From Atlantibacter subterraneus (lineage in GTDB: Bacteria; Pseudomonadota; Gammaproteobacteria; Enterobacterales; Enterobacteriaceae), in assembly GCF_007570865.1 (NCBI RefSeq), contig NZ_VLPS01000005.1, forward strand, positions 124,001 through 188,000: a DNA stretch of 64,000 nt, in the 5' to 3' direction. The notes beneath the pieces are model-generated. The model worked only from the letters and a program-made list of their open reading frames with translations. It was not told the origin of the DNA and did no database searches. Of the stretch, positions 46,608 to 57,310 are shown one piece after another. How positions within the stretch are numbered: position 1 is the first letter of the stretch; the number at the start of each line of letters is the position of its first letter. Position numbers and translations under genes: made by a program.

Positions 46608-46798
46608 AAAAAAGCCAGCAGTTAAAAAACCGCTGGCGGGTGAAAAACACCAATACTCAGTCACACTTGATGTCTGCAATGCGCCGGGAACAACCGAACG
46701 CGCTTCAGGACCTTGTCGCACTGCCACGGGCCAGCGGCAACACCACAACGCTTCTCCCCTAAAACCGCGCTCATCACGGCGGAATCATCACTTTCATC
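46608..46798 (-). ncRNA. sgrS: SgrS small RNA
   Basis: SgrS pairs with ptsG and other sugar-transport mRNAs through Hfq during glucose-phosphate stress. The minus strand at 46666-46648 reads GTGTGACTGAGTATTGGTG, identical to the E. coli seed region. The terminator CCAGCGGTTTTTTAACTGCTGG (46636-46615) plus a T tract follows. The 5' end is estimated at 46798 from GATGAAAG, similar to the E. coli start, giving about 191 nt (E. coli 227). It lies between sgrR and setA as in E. coli. The 5' part, where E. coli encodes SgrT, is shortened and has no recognisable sgrT (see findings). Confidence 0.9.
46615..46636 (-). terminator. SgrS intrinsic terminator (Hfq-binding end)
   Basis: Minus-strand CCAGC...GCTGG hairpin with an A/T-rich loop and a T tract 46613-46608, the usual 3' Hfq module of SgrS. 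Confidence 0.88.
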
Positions 46799-46866
46799 AG
46801 GGCAAATTATTGGCTTAATATAGGGAAAGAAAAATTGATGCGTTTCGCTACAGGAGTTCCCCTTTT

Positions 46867-48528
46867 ATGTCTTCTGCCCGGCTCCAACAACAATTTATCC
46901 GTTTGTGGCAATGCTGTGATGGAAAGCCGCAGGAGACCACGCTGAATGAACTGGCCGAGCTGTTGAACTGCTCGCGTCGCCATATGCGCACGCTGCTAAA
47001 TGCGATGCAGCAAAAGGGCTGGCTGACGTGGGACGCCGAGGCGGGCCGGGGCAAACGCTCGAAGCTGGCGTTCCTGTATACCGGGCTTGCGCTTCAGCAG
47101 CAGCGCGCCGAAGACCTACTGGAGCAGGATCGCATCGATCAACTGGTGCAGATTGTCGGCGATAAAGCCGCCGTGCGCCAGATGCTGATTTCCCACCTTG
47201 GTCGCAGCTTCCGCCAGGGGCGCCATATCCTGCGTATCCTCTATTATCGGCCTTTAAAAAACCTGCTGCCGGGCAGCGCGTTACGCCGTTCAGAGACCCA
47301 TATCGTCCGGCAGATCTTTAGCGGCCTGACGCGTATAAATGAGGAAAACGGGGAAATCGAAGCCGACATCGCCCATCACTGGCAGCAGATTGGTCCACTG
47401 CACTGGCGCTTCTTTTTGCGGCCCGGCATCCATTTTCATCATGGTCGCGAGCTGGATATGCTGGATGTGATTAGCTCGCTCCAGCGCATCAACACCCTGC
47501 CGCTCTATTCGCACATTACCCGCATCGAATCCCCTACTGCCTGGACGCTGGATCTTCATCTTGCCCAGCCGGATCGCTGGCTACCGTGGCTAATGGGCAG
47601 CGTCGCGGCGATGATCCTGCCGCGCGAATGGCCGTCGATGAATAACTTCTCCAGCCGTCCGGTGGGCACTGGCCCCTACGCCGTGGTGCGCAACAATAAT
47701 AACCAGCTTAAGATCCACGCCTTTGATGATTACTTCGGCTATCGGGCGCTGATCGACGAAGTCAATTTCTGGGTGCTTCCGGATCTTGGCGATGAGTTAA
47801 GTAGCGGCGTACATCTGGAATCCTCAGCCGAAGGCGAGGAAAAAGCGGTAGAGAGCCGTCTCGAAGAGGGCTGCTATTATCTGCTGTACGATCAGCGATC
47901 CCCGCGCGGCGCGCTGCCGCAGGTGAAAAGCTGGCTCAGCCACGTGCTGTCGCCGGTGAATCTGCTGTGGCGGGCCAGTGAACAGCATCAGCGCTACTGG
48001 TTCCCGGCATACGGTCTGCTGCCGCGCTGGCACCATACCCACCCTTCCACCGCCAGCGAAAAGCCCGCCGGGCTGGAAACGCTGACGCTAACTTTTTATC
48101 GCGAACACATCGAACATCGGGTGATCGCCGAGATCATGGCGTCGATCCTGGCGGAGCATCACGTGAAGCTGGATATTCAGGAAGTGGACTATGATGAGTG
48201 GCATCGCGGGGAAATCGTCAGCGATATCTGGCTAAACAGCGCCAACTTCACCCTGCCGCTGGAGTTCTCACTGTTTGCGCACCTGTTTGAAACGCCGCTG
48301 ATGCAGCACTGCGTGCCCATCGACTGGCAGGCAGACGCGCAACGCTGGCAGGCAGGGGAACTGAATCATGCGCTGTGGTGCCAGCAACTGCTTGAACAGC
48401 AGGCGATTTTGCCGCTGATCCACCACTGGCTGATGATCCAGGGCCAGCGCAGTATGCGCGGTGTGCGGATGAACACCCTCGGCTGGTTTGATTTTAAATC
48501 CGCCTGGTTTGCGCCGCCGGAGCCATAA
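46867..48528 (+). CDS. sgrR: SgrR, transcriptional activator of sgrS
   Basis: SgrR senses glucose-phosphate stress and activates sgrS. 553 residues (551 in E. coli). N-terminal winged-helix DNA-binding domain (about 1-120, [28 protein letters not shown]) and a C-terminal solute-binding-protein-like domain (SBP_bac_5 type, from about 160). Divergent from sgrS, as in E. coli. The ATG at 46867 follows AGGAG. Confidence 0.97.
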   Translation: MSSARLQQQFIRLWQCCDGKPQETTLNELAELLNCSRRHMRTLLNAMQQKGWLTWDAEAGRGKRSKLAFLYTGLALQQQRAEDLLEQDRIDQLVQIVGDKAAVRQMLISHLGRSFRQGRHILRILYYRPLKNLLPGSALRRSETHIVRQIFSGLTRINEENGEIEADIAHHWQQIGPLHWRFFLRPGIHFHHGRELDMLDVISSLQRINTLPLYSHITRIESPTAWTLDLHLAQPDRWLPWLMGSVAAMILPREWPSMNNFSSRPVGTGPYAVVRNNNNQLKIHAFDDYFGYRALIDEVNFWVLPDLGDELSSGVHLESSAEGEEKAVESRLEEGCYYLLYDQRSPRGALPQVKSWLSHVLSPVNLLWRASEQHQRYWFPAYGLLPRWHHTHPSTASEKPAGLETLTLTFYREHIEHRVIAEIMASILAEHHVKLDIQEVDYDEWHRGEIVSDIWLNSANFTLPLEFSLFAHLFETPLMQHCVPIDWQADAQRWQAGELNHALWCQQLLEQQAILPLIHHWLMIQGQRSMRGVRMNTLGWFDFKSAWFAPPEP

Positions 48529-48565
48529 TTCTTTTAAATATTCACCAAATCATTACAATACGACC

Positions 48566-48655
48566 GTTCTCAACGGGGTGCCGCAGCAAACTGCGCGCTG
48601 AGATAATACCCGTCGAACCTGATCCGGATAACGCCGGCGAAGGGATTTGAGGCTG
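48566..48655 (+). ncRNA. TPP riboswitch (THI element)
   Basis: Conserved THI-box pieces in order: ACGGGGTGCC (48573-), GCGCTGAGATAATACCC (the CUGAGA pyrimidine-sensor core) and GAACCTGATCCGGATAACGC then GCGAAGGGA (pyrophosphate-sensor helix). Located 40 nt before thiB, so thiamine diphosphate should lower thiBPQ expression. Confidence 0.95.
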
Positions 48656-48695
48656 CCTGCTCAAAATCCTTTGCCACTTCCTTTTGAGGTGCAAA

Positions 48696-49679
48696 GTGTT
48701 CAAAAAATTTCTGCCGTTACTGGTCCTCGCGACCGCCCCGGTTTTTGCTAAGCCAGCGCTTACCGTCTACACCTACGACTCCTTCTCCGCCGACTGGGGT
48801 CCTGGCCCGAAAGTCAAAGCCGCGTTTGAAAAAGAGTGCGACTGCGAACTCAAATTCGTGGCGCTGGAAGACGGCGTCTCGCTGCTGAACCGTCTGCGGA
48901 TGGAAGGCAAAAACAGTAAAGCCGATGTGATCCTCGGGCTGGATAACAACCTGCTGGAAGCGGCGACGCAAACCGGCCTGTTCGCCAAAAGCGGCGTTAA
49001 AAACGATAGCGTAAAGGTGCCGGGCGGCTGGCAAAACGGCACCTTCGTGCCGTTTGATTACGGCTATTTCGCCTTTGTCTATGACAAAACCAAACTGGCG
49101 AATCCGCCAAAAAGCCTGAAGGAGCTGGTGGAAAGCGATCAAAAATGGCGGGTGATTTACCAGGATCCGCGCACCAGTACGCCGGGTCTTGGCCTGCTGC
49201 TGTGGATGCAAAAAGTGTATGGCGATAACGCGCCGGAGGCCTGGAAAAAGCTGGCGGCGAAAACCGTTACGGTTACTAAAGGCTGGAGCGAAGCCTACGG
49301 CCTGTTCCAGAAAGGCGAAAGCGATCTGGTGCTGAGCTACACCACCTCTCCGGCGTACCACATCATCGAAGAGAAAAAGGATCAATACGCCGCCGCAAAC
49401 TTCAGCGAAGGCCACTATTTGCAGGTGGAAGTCGCCGGGCGGCTGGCCAGCAGCAAACAGCCGGAGCTGGCGCAAAAATTCCTGACCTTTATGGTTTCTC
49501 CGGCGTTCCAGAACACCATCGCCACTGGCAACTGGATGTATCCGGTGACCGACGTCGCGCTGCCGCAGGGCTTTGACCAGCTCACCAAACCGCAAACCAC
49601 CTTGCAGTTCACTCCGCAGGAAGTCGCGTCCCAGCGCGCAAACTGGATTAATACATGGCTGCGCGCCGTCAGCCGCTAA
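48696..49679 (+). CDS. thiB: Thiamine/TPP-binding periplasmic protein
   Basis: ThiB (TbpA) delivers thiamine, TMP and TPP to ThiPQ. 327 residues from a GTG start at 48696, the E. coli length; TTGAGG lies about 6 nt upstream. Signal peptide KKFLPLLVLATAPVFA-KP. The mature protein begins LTVYTYDSFSADWGPGP, typical of the family. The 3' end overlaps thiP by 25 nt. Confidence 0.98.
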   Translation: MFKKFLPLLVLATAPVFAKPALTVYTYDSFSADWGPGPKVKAAFEKECDCELKFVALEDGVSLLNRLRMEGKNSKADVILGLDNNLLEAATQTGLFAKSGVKNDSVKVPGGWQNGTFVPFDYGYFAFVYDKTKLANPPKSLKELVESDQKWRVIYQDPRTSTPGLGLLLWMQKVYGDNAPEAWKKLAAKTVTVTKGWSEAYGLFQKGESDLVLSYTTSPAYHIIEEKKDQYAAANFSEGHYLQVEVAGRLASSKQPELAQKFLTFMVSPAFQNTIATGNWMYPVTDVALPQGFDQLTKPQTTLQFTPQEVASQRANWINTWLRAVSR

Positions 49680-51265
49680 TTCCGGGCTGGCTGTGGCCGG
49701 GCGTTATCGCCGCGCTGATCATGGTGGCGGTGGCGCTGGCGGCCTTTAGCGCGCTGTGGTTCAGTGCGCCGCCCTCCAGCGGCGCAGGCTTCTGGCAGGA
49801 CAGCTATCTCTGGCACGTGGTGCGCTTCTCGTTCTGGCAGGCACTGCTCTCCGCGCTGCTGTCGGTTATCCCCGCGATTCCCCTCGCCCGCGCCCTGTAC
49901 CGGCGGCGTTTCCCTGGCCGTCAGGCGCTGCTACGCCTGTGCGCGATGACGTTGATTCTACCCGTGCTGGTCGCGGTGTTCGGCCTGCTCAGCGTTTACG
50001 GGCGCACCGGCTGGCTGGCGGCGCTGTGGGCGCACTTGGGGCTGGAATGGACTTTCTCCCCTTACGGCTTGCAGGGCATTTTGCTGGCCCACGTCTTTTT
50101 TAATATGCCGATGGCGACCCGTCTGCTACTGCAAACCCTTGAGCAAATCCCCGGCGAGCAGCGCCAGATTGCCGCCCAGTTGGGAATGCGCGGCTGGCAC
50201 TTTTTCCGGCTGGTGGAGTGGCCCTGGATCCGCCGCCAGCTCCCGTCGGTCGCGGCGCTGATCTTTATGCTTTGCTTCGCCAGCTTCGCCACGGTGCTGT
50301 CGCTGGGTGGCGGGCCGCAGGCGACCACCATCGAACTGGCCATCTACCAGGCGCTGAGTTTTGATTACGATCCGGCGCGCGCCGCGCTGCTGGCGCTGAT
50401 CCAGATGACCTGCTGTCTGGGGCTGGTACTGCTGAGCCAGCGCCTAGGCAAAGCCATCGCGCCGGGTGTTAATCAGATCCAGGGCTGGCGCGATCCGCAG
50501 GACAGCTGGCGCAGCAGGTTAACCGATGGGCTGCTGATCGGCCTGGCGCTACTGCTGATGCTGCCGCCGCTGATGGCGGTGGTCGTTGATGGCCTGCAGG
50601 GCGATATCCTGCGGGTGCTGTCGCAATCTATTCTGTGGGATGCACTCTGGACCTCGCTGCGCATCGCGCTGGGTGCCGGGCTGCTGTGCGTCACCCTGAC
50701 TATGATGCTGCTGTGGAGCGGGCGCGAGCTGCATCTGCGCCAGCGGCGGCTGGCGGCGCAGAGTCTGGAGCTTAGCGGCATGCTGATTCTGGCCATGCCG
50801 GGCATTGTGCTGGCGACGGGTTTCTTCCTGCTGCTCAATAACACGATCGGATTGCCGGAATCGGCGGATGCCATTGTGATTTTCACTAACGCGCTGATGG
50901 CGGTACCTTACGCCCAAAAAGTACTGGATAACCCGATGCGCGACATCGCGTTACGTTACGGCCCGCTGTGTCAGTCGCTGGATATTTGTGGAATTAACCG
51001 CCTGAAAATCATCGAGCTAAAGGCGCTGAAGAAGCCGATTGCCCAGGCGATGGCCTTTGCCAGCGTGCTGTCGATAGGCGATTTCGGCGTCGTGGCGCTG
51101 TTCGGCAACGATAACTTCCGCACGCTGCCCTATTACCTGTATCAGCAGATTGGTGCGTATCGCAGCGACGACGGGGCGGTGACCGCGCTGTTGCTGCTGT
51201 TGCTCTGTTTTGCGCTTTTTACGGTCATTGAAAAACTGGCGGGACGACATGCTAACGCTCACTGA
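49655..51265 (+). CDS. thiP: Thiamine ABC transporter permease
   Basis: 536 residues, the E. coli length, a fused permease with two binding-protein-dependent transport domains and about twelve membrane segments. EAA-type coupling loops: [22 protein letters not shown] in the first half and the [19 protein letters not shown] region in the second. Overlaps thiB (25 nt) and thiQ (17 nt). Confidence 0.97.
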   Translation: MAARRQPLIPGWLWPGVIAALIMVAVALAAFSALWFSAPPSSGAGFWQDSYLWHVVRFSFWQALLSALLSVIPAIPLARALYRRRFPGRQALLRLCAMTLILPVLVAVFGLLSVYGRTGWLAALWAHLGLEWTFSPYGLQGILLAHVFFNMPMATRLLLQTLEQIPGEQRQIAAQLGMRGWHFFRLVEWPWIRRQLPSVAALIFMLCFASFATVLSLGGGPQATTIELAIYQALSFDYDPARAALLALIQMTCCLGLVLLSQRLGKAIAPGVNQIQGWRDPQDSWRSRLTDGLLIGLALLLMLPPLMAVVVDGLQGDILRVLSQSILWDALWTSLRIALGAGLLCVTLTMMLLWSGRELHLRQRRLAAQSLELSGMLILAMPGIVLATGFFLLLNNTIGLPESADAIVIFTNALMAVPYAQKVLDNPMRDIALRYGPLCQSLDICGINRLKIIELKALKKPIAQAMAFASVLSIGDFGVVALFGNDNFRTLPYYLYQQIGAYRSDDGAVTALLLLLLCFALFTVIEKLAGRHANAH

Positions 51266-51947
51266 TGTAACCTGGCTTTACCACCATCTGCCGATGCGTT
51301 TCTCCTTTCACGCCGACGCGGGCGAACGGATCGCCATCCTTGGGCCAAGCGGTGCCGGGAAAAGCACCCTGCTGAATTTGATTGCCGGATTCCTGAGCCC
51401 GGCAAGCGGGCGGATTGAACTTAACGGCGGTGAGCACACCCGCACACCGCCCGCGCAGCGCCCGGTGTCGATGCTGTTTCAGGAAAACAATCTGTTTAAC
51501 CACCTCACGGTGCGCCAGAATATCGGGCTGGGATTGCATCCGGGGCTGAAGCTCAACGACGCGCAGCGTGAAGAGATCAATTCGCTGGCCGGGAAAATGG
51601 GGCTGACCGAGCTGCTGGATCGCCTGCCGGGAGAGCTGTCCGGCGGGCAGCGGCAGCGGGCGGCGCTGGCGCGCTGTCTGATCCGTCAGCAGCCGATTTT
51701 GCTGCTGGACGAGCCTTTCTCGGCGCTTGATCCGGCGCTGCGCCAGGAGATGCTCCAGCTTCTGAGCACCCTGTGCCGCGAGCGCAATATGACGTTGCTG
51801 ATGGTGTCGCACAGCCTGGAGGATGCGCTCAGCATTGCGCCGCGCAGCCTGGTGGTGCGCGATGGCCGCATCATCTGGGATGGAGCCACCGCCACGTTAC
51901 TGGAAGGCAACAGCGACGCCTCGGCGCTGCTGGGCATCCAGCGTTAA
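51249..51947 (+). CDS. thiQ: Thiamine ABC transporter ATPase
   Basis: 232 residues from the ATG of [18 protein letters not shown], the E. coli length; the longer ORF from 51210 lies in thiP. Walker [10 protein letters not shown] near 33-41, Q-loop LFQENNLF, signature LSGGQRQR, Walker [14 protein letters not shown], switch His in MVSHSLED. It converges on yabI, whose stop overlaps its own by 3 nt. Confidence 0.98.
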   Translation: MLTLTDVTWLYHHLPMRFSFHADAGERIAILGPSGAGKSTLLNLIAGFLSPASGRIELNGGEHTRTPPAQRPVSMLFQENNLFNHLTVRQNIGLGLHPGLKLNDAQREEINSLAGKMGLTELLDRLPGELSGGQRQRAALARCLIRQQPILLLDEPFSALDPALRQEMLQLLSTLCRERNMTLLMVSHSLEDALSIAPRSLVVRDGRIIWDGATATLLEGNSDASALLGIQR

Positions 51948-52717
51948 AAACCGGAAATCACTTTCCAGAGGATGGACCGGTACACCGGCATCAGCGGATG
52001 GTTGAGGATGGCGATTAACGCCCCCACTGCCACCACGCTGACCAGCGGCGCGACCCACATCAATCTGCCGCGCGGCAGCCACTGCACCAGTTTATCGCTG
52101 GGATTGGCTTTGGCGCTGCGCCAGAGCCGCCAGCACAGCCATACCGCCAGCCACAGCAGCAGCGCCACGCCGAGCAGCATCCACTTAAACGCGCCGCTTT
52201 GCTGATCCGCCGGGATATCAATGGCAGCACCGGCGAGAATACCGGGCAGGAAATAGCACGGCGGCCAGAACAGGCAGCCAATCAGGTTCGGTGGCAGGAA
52301 TTTGAGCGCCGGGAGATCGAGCATCCCGGCAACCATCGGCACCAGCGGTCGCGTCGGCCCGACAAAGCGCCCCACCAGGATGGTGAACATACTGTGTTGA
52401 TGCAGCGCGTGTTCGGTTTTATCCAACAGCGCTTTGTTTTTCTTGAGGAAGGACCAGCGGTGCAGCGGTTTTTTAAAGCGCCAGCCCAGCCAGAACGAGA
52501 TCCAGTCGCCCAGCATACAGCCGACAATTCCCGCTGCCCAGGCCTCATAGAAATTGACTTCGCCGCTGCCGATCAGCGCGCCAAGACCGGCCATCATCAC
52601 CGTGCCAGGCAGCAGCAACCCAACCAGCGCCAGCGATTCCAGAAACGCCACCAGCGCAACCGCAATCAGAGAATAAGTGACTGATTGGGTAATAAAATGA
52701 TCCAGGAATGCTTCCAT
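51944..52717 (-). CDS. yabI: DedA family membrane protein YabI
   Basis: 257 residues (254 in E. coli) with about five to six membrane segments. DedA signature: [20 protein letters not shown], the [10 protein letters not shown] turn and [18 protein letters not shown] near residue 115. DedA proteins are implicated in undecaprenyl-phosphate or phospholipid flipping and in membrane potential; the specific role of YabI is unknown. Confidence 0.95.
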   Translation of the reverse strand: MEAFLDHFITQSVTYSLIAVALVAFLESLALVGLLLPGTVMMAGLGALIGSGEVNFYEAWAAGIVGCMLGDWISFWLGWRFKKPLHRWSFLKKNKALLDKTEHALHQHSMFTILVGRFVGPTRPLVPMVAGMLDLPALKFLPPNLIGCLFWPPCYFLPGILAGAAIDIPADQQSGAFKWMLLGVALLLWLAVWLCWRLWRSAKANPSDKLVQWLPRGRLMWVAPLVSVVAVGALIAILNHPLMPVYRSILWKVISGF

Positions 52718-52840
52718 AAAGGTTCCGGTAAAATAACGAGGGAGCGATTCTCCCTGGCACCCTGACTATCGTCAAGACATCATTACTCTATATAGCCTAC
52801 CGGTTATGACATTCACAGAATCATTAAGTTTTGGTTTAAG

Positions 52841-53692
52841 TTAGCTCGACTCGCATCCGGCGCGAAACTCGCTCGGGCTGGCCCCGGTGCATTTCTTGAA
52901 TACCCGGGAAAAATAGAGCTGATCCTCAAAACCGACATTGCGGCCCACGGTGGCGATAGGCATCCGCGTGGTGCTCAGCAACAGCTTCGCCTGGCTGATG
53001 CGCTGATCCTCGCGCCAGCTCAGAACGCTGACGCCAAGCTGCTGGCGGAACAGGTGCGACAGGCGCGACTGCGACAGACAGACATGCTGCGCGACGCCTG
53101 CGATATCAAAATGGCTGTCGGCTAAATGATCGCTGATGTACTGGCAGGCATCCCGGACGCGGCTATCGAGCGGCGCTTTCATCGACTCGCTGATCGCCTC
53201 GACGCGCCGTAAAAATAGCTGCTCCAGCAGGTTAATCGCCAGCAGCTCCGAGTAGCGCCCCTCTCGCTGGGAAGCATCGATAATTTGCTGAAACAGCGTG
53301 GAGAAGGCCGCTTGCTCGCCCTCGGCGGGACGGTAATAGCCGGTCTGGGCGAAGATTGACGGCCAACTGAGCCACTCCTGCCAGTAGGCGCGCGGACGGA
53401 AGTATACCCACTGGTGATACCACTCTTTGGCCTGCGGGCTGCGCCCATAGTGATGAATTTCACCCGGCGGGAACAGCAGCATATCCCCTGGCTTGCAGAT
53501 GAACTCCTTACCGTTGTTCTTGACGACCCCTTCCCCGCGAATGGTGAGGTTGAGGATGTAGCCTTTCATGCCAAGTGGACGATCGACAAAAAAATCGAGG
53601 TGGCCCTCGGCGTCAATGGGCGTCAATCCCGCCACCAGGTGCGCATTAAATGAATACCCCGGCAACAGGGGATCGTTTTGCGTTTCAGCCAT
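52841..53692 (-). CDS. araC: AraC, arabinose regulator
   Basis: AraC activates araBAD with L-arabinose and represses by DNA looping without it. 283 residues from [18 protein letters not shown] (53692). N-terminal cupin sugar-binding/dimer domain (about 1-170) with the arm PLLPGYS; C-terminal double helix-turn-helix ([44 protein letters not shown]). It ends EFRAGCESS, about 10 residues before the E. coli C-terminus (292). An in-frame start at 53737 lacks homology. Confidence 0.97.
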   Translation of the reverse strand: MAETQNDPLLPGYSFNAHLVAGLTPIDAEGHLDFFVDRPLGMKGYILNLTIRGEGVVKNNGKEFICKPGDMLLFPPGEIHHYGRSPQAKEWYHQWVYFRPRAYWQEWLSWPSIFAQTGYYRPAEGEQAAFSTLFQQIIDASQREGRYSELLAINLLEQLFLRRVEAISESMKAPLDSRVRDACQYISDHLADSHFDIAGVAQHVCLSQSRLSHLFRQQLGVSVLSWREDQRISQAKLLLSTTRMPIATVGRNVGFEDQLYFSRVFKKCTGASPSEFRAGCESS

Positions 53693-53858
53693 AGTAAATC
53701 GTGCTCCACCATCGGTGGGAAGAGACCATTTGTCCATATCTTACGACACTCCTGAAAATTGGGAATTTCCGAAGCCATGAACCACAATAACCCACTTCAC
53801 CACCGGATTTGAACCTAAAAACTCATCAAGATAACCGCTCACATCAGGCTTTTCGCTT

Positions 53859-53898
53859 GATAACCAAAGTGTCTATAACCGCAACAGAATTGTCCACA
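53859..53898 (+). promoter_or_regulatory. araO1 operator
   Basis: Aligns with E. coli araO1: AACCAAAGTGTCTATAACCG then TTGTCCACA, compared with AACAAAAGTGTCTATAATCA and AAGTCCACA. AraC bound here represses araC transcription. Confidence 0.75.
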
Positions 53899-53901
53899 TC
53901 T

Positions 53902-53925
53902 ATTATTTGCGTGAGGTCACAAATC
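53902..53925 (+). promoter_or_regulatory. CRP site of the araC-araBAD promoter region
   Basis: TTATTTGCGTGAGGTCACAA lies where E. coli has TTATTTGCACGGCGTCACAC, between araO1 and araI1. The TCACA half site is perfect; the other half is weak. Confidence 0.7.
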
Positions 53926-53934
53926 AGCAAGGCA

Positions 53935-53992
53935 TAGCACTTTAATCCATAAGATAAGCCAAATACACCTGACGCTTTTTTCTCCGGAAATC
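53935..53992 (+). promoter_or_regulatory. araI1-araI2 and araBAD core promoter
   Basis: araI1 TAGCACTTTAATCCATA (53935-53951) is close to the E. coli site. araI2 AAGCCAAATACACCTGA (53956-53972) starts 21 bp later, the known spacing for an AraC dimer. CTGACG overlaps araI2 as -35, and TAATGT about 18 bp on is the likely -10. Confidence 0.82.
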
Positions 53993-54031
53993 TAATGTCA
54001 CTGCATGTTTATTTATCCATGGAGTGAAAAA

Positions 54032-55738
54032 ATGGCCATTGCGCTGGGACTCGACTTTGGCAGCGACTCGGTTCGCGCCTTAGCGGTTGATTGCACCTCG
54101 GGCGCTGAACTCGCCACCAGTGTGGAATGGTATCCGCGCTGGCAGGCCGGGCAGTTCTGTAACGCCGCACGTAACCAATTCCGCCACCATCCCCTTGATT
54201 ACATTGAATCCATGGAAGCCGCGCTTAAAAGCGTGCTTGACCAGTTAGGCGCAGATAAACGCCAACAGGTGGTGGGTATCGGCGTTGATACCACGGGCTC
54301 CACGCCCGCGCCGATTGATGCCGAGGGCAATGTGCTGGCGCTGAATCCTGGCTTCGCCGATAACCCGAATGCCATGTTCGTGCTGTGGAAAGATCACACG
54401 GCGGTCGAAGAAGCCGAAGCCATCACCCGCCTGTGCCACCAGCCGGATAAAATCGATTACTCCCGCTACATCGGCGGGGTGTATTCCAGCGAATGGTTCT
54501 GGGCAAAAATCCTGCACGTGACCCGTCAGGACGCCGCCGTTGCCAAAGCCGCCAGCTCGTGGATTGAACTGTGTGACTGGATCCCGGCGCTGCTTTCCGG
54601 CACCACCGCCCCGGCGGCTATTCGCCGTGGACGCTGTAGCGCAGGCCATAAATCCCTGTGGCATGAGAGCTGGGGCGGTTTGCCGCCGGCCAGCTTCTTC
54701 GACGAACTCGATCCAATCATCAGCCAGAATCTTGAACTGCCGCTGTTTACCGATACCTGGACCGCCGACGTGCCGGTGGGCACCCTGACGGCAGACTGGG
54801 CCGCGCGCCTTGGCCTGCCGGAAAGCGTCACCATCAGCGGCGGCGCGTTTGACTGCCATATGGGCGCGGTCGGTGCCAATGCTCAGCCAAACGCGCTGGT
54901 GAAAGTGATCGGCACCTCCACCTGCGACATCCTGATTGCCGACAAAGACGCCGTTGGCGACCGCGCCGTTAAAGGGATATGCGGACAGGTAGACGGCAGC
55001 GTGGTACCCGATTTTGTCGGTATGGAAGCGGGTCAGTCGGCATTCGGCGATATGTACGCCTGGTTTGGCCGCGTGCTGAGCTGGCCGCTGGATCGCCTTG
55101 CCGAGCAGCATCCGGAACTGAAAACCCAAATCAGCGAAAGCAAAAAAGCACTGCTGCCTGCCCTCACCGCTGACTGGGCGAAACAGCCGTCGCTCGATCA
55201 TCTACCGGTGATCCTCGACTGGTTCAACGGTCGCCGCACGCCGTTCGCCAACCAGCGCCTGAAAGGCGTGATCACCGACGTGAATCTCGCCACCGACGCA
55301 CCGCTGCTGTTTGGCGGGCTGATCGCCTCTACCGCCTTTGGCGCACGCGCGATTATGGAGTGCTTCACTGAGCAGGGCATTCCGGTTAATGAGGTCGTGG
55401 CGCTGGGCGGCATCGCCCGTAAAAACCCGGTGATCATGCAAGTGTGCTGCGATGTGCTGAACCGTCCGCTGCAAATTGTCGGCTCCGATCAATGCTGTGC
55501 GTTGGGCGCGGCCATTTTCGCCGCCGTCGCCGCAGGCGTGTATGACGATATCCCGCAGGCGCAGCAGGCTATGGCAAGCGAGATGGAAAAAACCCTCCAG
55601 CCGGACCCGGCCACCGCCGCGCGCTTTGAGGAGCTGTATCGCCGCTATCAACGCTGGTGCGAGAGCGCCGAGCTTCACTATTCCCCCTCTGACACGGCCC
55701 AGCCTTCTGATGCAGACCGTGCAGCCCTGACGCTTTAA
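54032..55738 (+). CDS. araB: Ribulokinase
   Basis: AraB phosphorylates L-ribulose to L-ribulose 5-phosphate. 568 residues (566 in E. coli), FGGY kinase family. [20 protein letters not shown] (phosphate loop), [27 protein letters not shown] and [14 protein letters not shown]. The start at 54032 follows GGAG; the in-frame ATG at 54005 adds nine unrelated residues. Confidence 0.98.
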   Translation: MAIALGLDFGSDSVRALAVDCTSGAELATSVEWYPRWQAGQFCNAARNQFRHHPLDYIESMEAALKSVLDQLGADKRQQVVGIGVDTTGSTPAPIDAEGNVLALNPGFADNPNAMFVLWKDHTAVEEAEAITRLCHQPDKIDYSRYIGGVYSSEWFWAKILHVTRQDAAVAKAASSWIELCDWIPALLSGTTAPAAIRRGRCSAGHKSLWHESWGGLPPASFFDELDPIISQNLELPLFTDTWTADVPVGTLTADWAARLGLPESVTISGGAFDCHMGAVGANAQPNALVKVIGTSTCDILIADKDAVGDRAVKGICGQVDGSVVPDFVGMEAGQSAFGDMYAWFGRVLSWPLDRLAEQHPELKTQISESKKALLPALTADWAKQPSLDHLPVILDWFNGRRTPFANQRLKGVITDVNLATDAPLLFGGLIASTAFGARAIMECFTEQGIPVNEVVALGGIARKNPVIMQVCCDVLNRPLQIVGSDQCCALGAAIFAAVAAGVYDDIPQAQQAMASEMEKTLQPDPATAARFEELYRRYQRWCESAELHYSPSDTAQPSDADRAALTL

Positions 55739-55748
55739 GGACAAGACA

Positions 55749-57251
55749 ATGACAGCCTTTAGTAAATACGAAGTATGGTTTGTAATCGGCAGCCAGCATC
55801 TTTATGGCCCGGAAACGCTGCGCCAGGTGACGCAACACGCCCAGCAGGTGGTGGATTCACTGAACAGCGAAGCCAAACTGCCGTGCAAACTGGTGCTGAA
55901 ACCGCTCGGTACCTCCCCGGACGAAATCACCGCTATCTGCCGCGACGCTAACTATCACGATAACTGCGCCGGGATGATGGTATGGCTGCACACCTTCTCG
56001 CCAGCCAAAATGTGGATTAACGGCCTGAGCATCCTGAACAAGCCGCTGCTGCAATTCCATACCCAGTTCAATGCCCAGATCCCGTGGGACAGCATTGATA
56101 TGGACTTTATGAACCTGAACCAGACCGCGCACGGCGGCCGCGAGTTCGGCTTTATCGGCGCGCGTATGCGTCAGCAGCACAGCGTCGTGACCGGCTACTG
56201 GAAAGATCCGCAAGCCCACCAGCGCATCGGCTCCTGGATGCGCCAGGCGGTCTCTAAACAGGAAACTCGCCATCTGAAAGTGGTGCGTTTCGGCGATAAC
56301 ATGCGCGAAGTAGCGGTGACCGACGGCGATAAAGTCGCGGCGCAGATCAAATTCGGCTTCTCGGTGAATACCTGGGGCGTGGGCGATCTGGTGGCGGTAG
56401 TTAACGAAATCAGCAACGGCGACGTGAGCGCGCTGGTCGACGAATATGAAAGCACCTACCGCCTGACCCCAGCGGCGCAGGTCAACGGCGACAAACGCCA
56501 GAATGTGATTGATGCGGCGCGTATCGAACTCGGCATGAAACGCTTCCTTGAGCAGGGCGGTTTCCACGCGTTCACCACGACCTTTGAAGACCTACATGGC
56601 CTGAAACAACTGCCGGGCCTGGCGGTACAGCGCCTGATGCAGCAGGGTTACGGCTTTGCGGGCGAAGGCGACTGGAAAACCGCGGCGCTGCTGCGCATCA
56701 TGAAAGTGATGTCCGGCGGGCTGAACGGCGGCACCTCATTTATGGAGGATTACACCTACAACTTCGAGTTCGGCAACGACATGGTGCTGGGTTCCCATAT
56801 GCTCGAAGTATGCCCGTCCATCGCCACCGATGAAAAACCGATCCTCGACGTGCAATACCTGGGCATCGGCGGCAAAGACGATCCGGCGCGCCTGATTTTC
56901 TCCAGCAAAACCGGTCCGGGCCTGAATGCCAGCCTGATCGATCTGGGCGATCGTTTCCGCCTGCTGGTCAACTGCGTGGATACCGTTGAAGCGCCGCACG
57001 CGCTGCCGAAACTGCCTGTGGCCAACGCGCTGTGGAAAGCACAGCCGGATCTGACCACCGCCTCTGAAGCCTGGATCCTGGCGGGCGGCGCGCACCATAC
57101 CGTATTCAGCCACGCGTTGACTCTCGACGATATGCGCCTGTTCGCAGAACTGAACGACATCGAACTGGCCGTTATCGACAACGACACCCGCCTGCCTGCG
57201 TTCAAAGATGCGCTGCGCTGGAATGAGGTTTACTACGGCTTTAAACGCTAA
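55749..57251 (+). CDS. araA: L-arabinose isomerase
   Basis: AraA converts L-arabinose to L-ribulose using Mn2+. 500 residues, the E. coli length. Hexameric enzyme; the metal ligands are expected in [26 protein letters not shown] (Glu and His; borders MEDY and CPS) and [13 protein letters not shown] (His). AGGACAAGACA precedes the ATG, 10 bp after araB. Confidence 0.98.
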   Translation: MTAFSKYEVWFVIGSQHLYGPETLRQVTQHAQQVVDSLNSEAKLPCKLVLKPLGTSPDEITAICRDANYHDNCAGMMVWLHTFSPAKMWINGLSILNKPLLQFHTQFNAQIPWDSIDMDFMNLNQTAHGGREFGFIGARMRQQHSVVTGYWKDPQAHQRIGSWMRQAVSKQETRHLKVVRFGDNMREVAVTDGDKVAAQIKFGFSVNTWGVGDLVAVVNEISNGDVSALVDEYESTYRLTPAAQVNGDKRQNVIDAARIELGMKRFLEQGGFHAFTTTFEDLHGLKQLPGLAVQRLMQQGYGFAGEGDWKTAALLRIMKVMSGGLNGGTSFMEDYTYNFEFGNDMVLGSHMLEVCPSIATDEKPILDVQYLGIGGKDDPARLIFSSKTGPGLNASLIDLGDRFRLLVNCVDTVEAPHALPKLPVANALWKAQPDLTTASEAWILAGGAHHTVFSHALTLDDMRLFAELNDIELAVIDNDTRLPAFKDALRWNEVYYGFKR

Positions 57252-57267
57252 TCACAGGGGAACCTTT

Positions 57268-57296
57268 GGCCAGCCCATGCGGCTGGCCCCTTTTTT
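57268..57296 (+). terminator. Terminator-like hairpin inside araBAD, between araA and araD
   Basis: Perfect 8-bp stem GGCCAGCC/GGCTGGCC (57268-57275 and 57281-57288), loop CATGC, then CC and six T residues (57291-57296). It fulfils the intrinsic terminator pattern yet lies within the operon, 14 nt before the araD ATG. Confidence 0.8.
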
Positions 57297-57310
57297 AGCG
57301 GAGGATAACG

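Noticed and set aside
46661-46774. 37-codon ORF within SgrS taken as SgrT
   Set aside because: Its sequence does not resemble SgrT, it lacks a ribosome-binding site and it runs into the base-pairing region; kept only as part of the SgrS finding.
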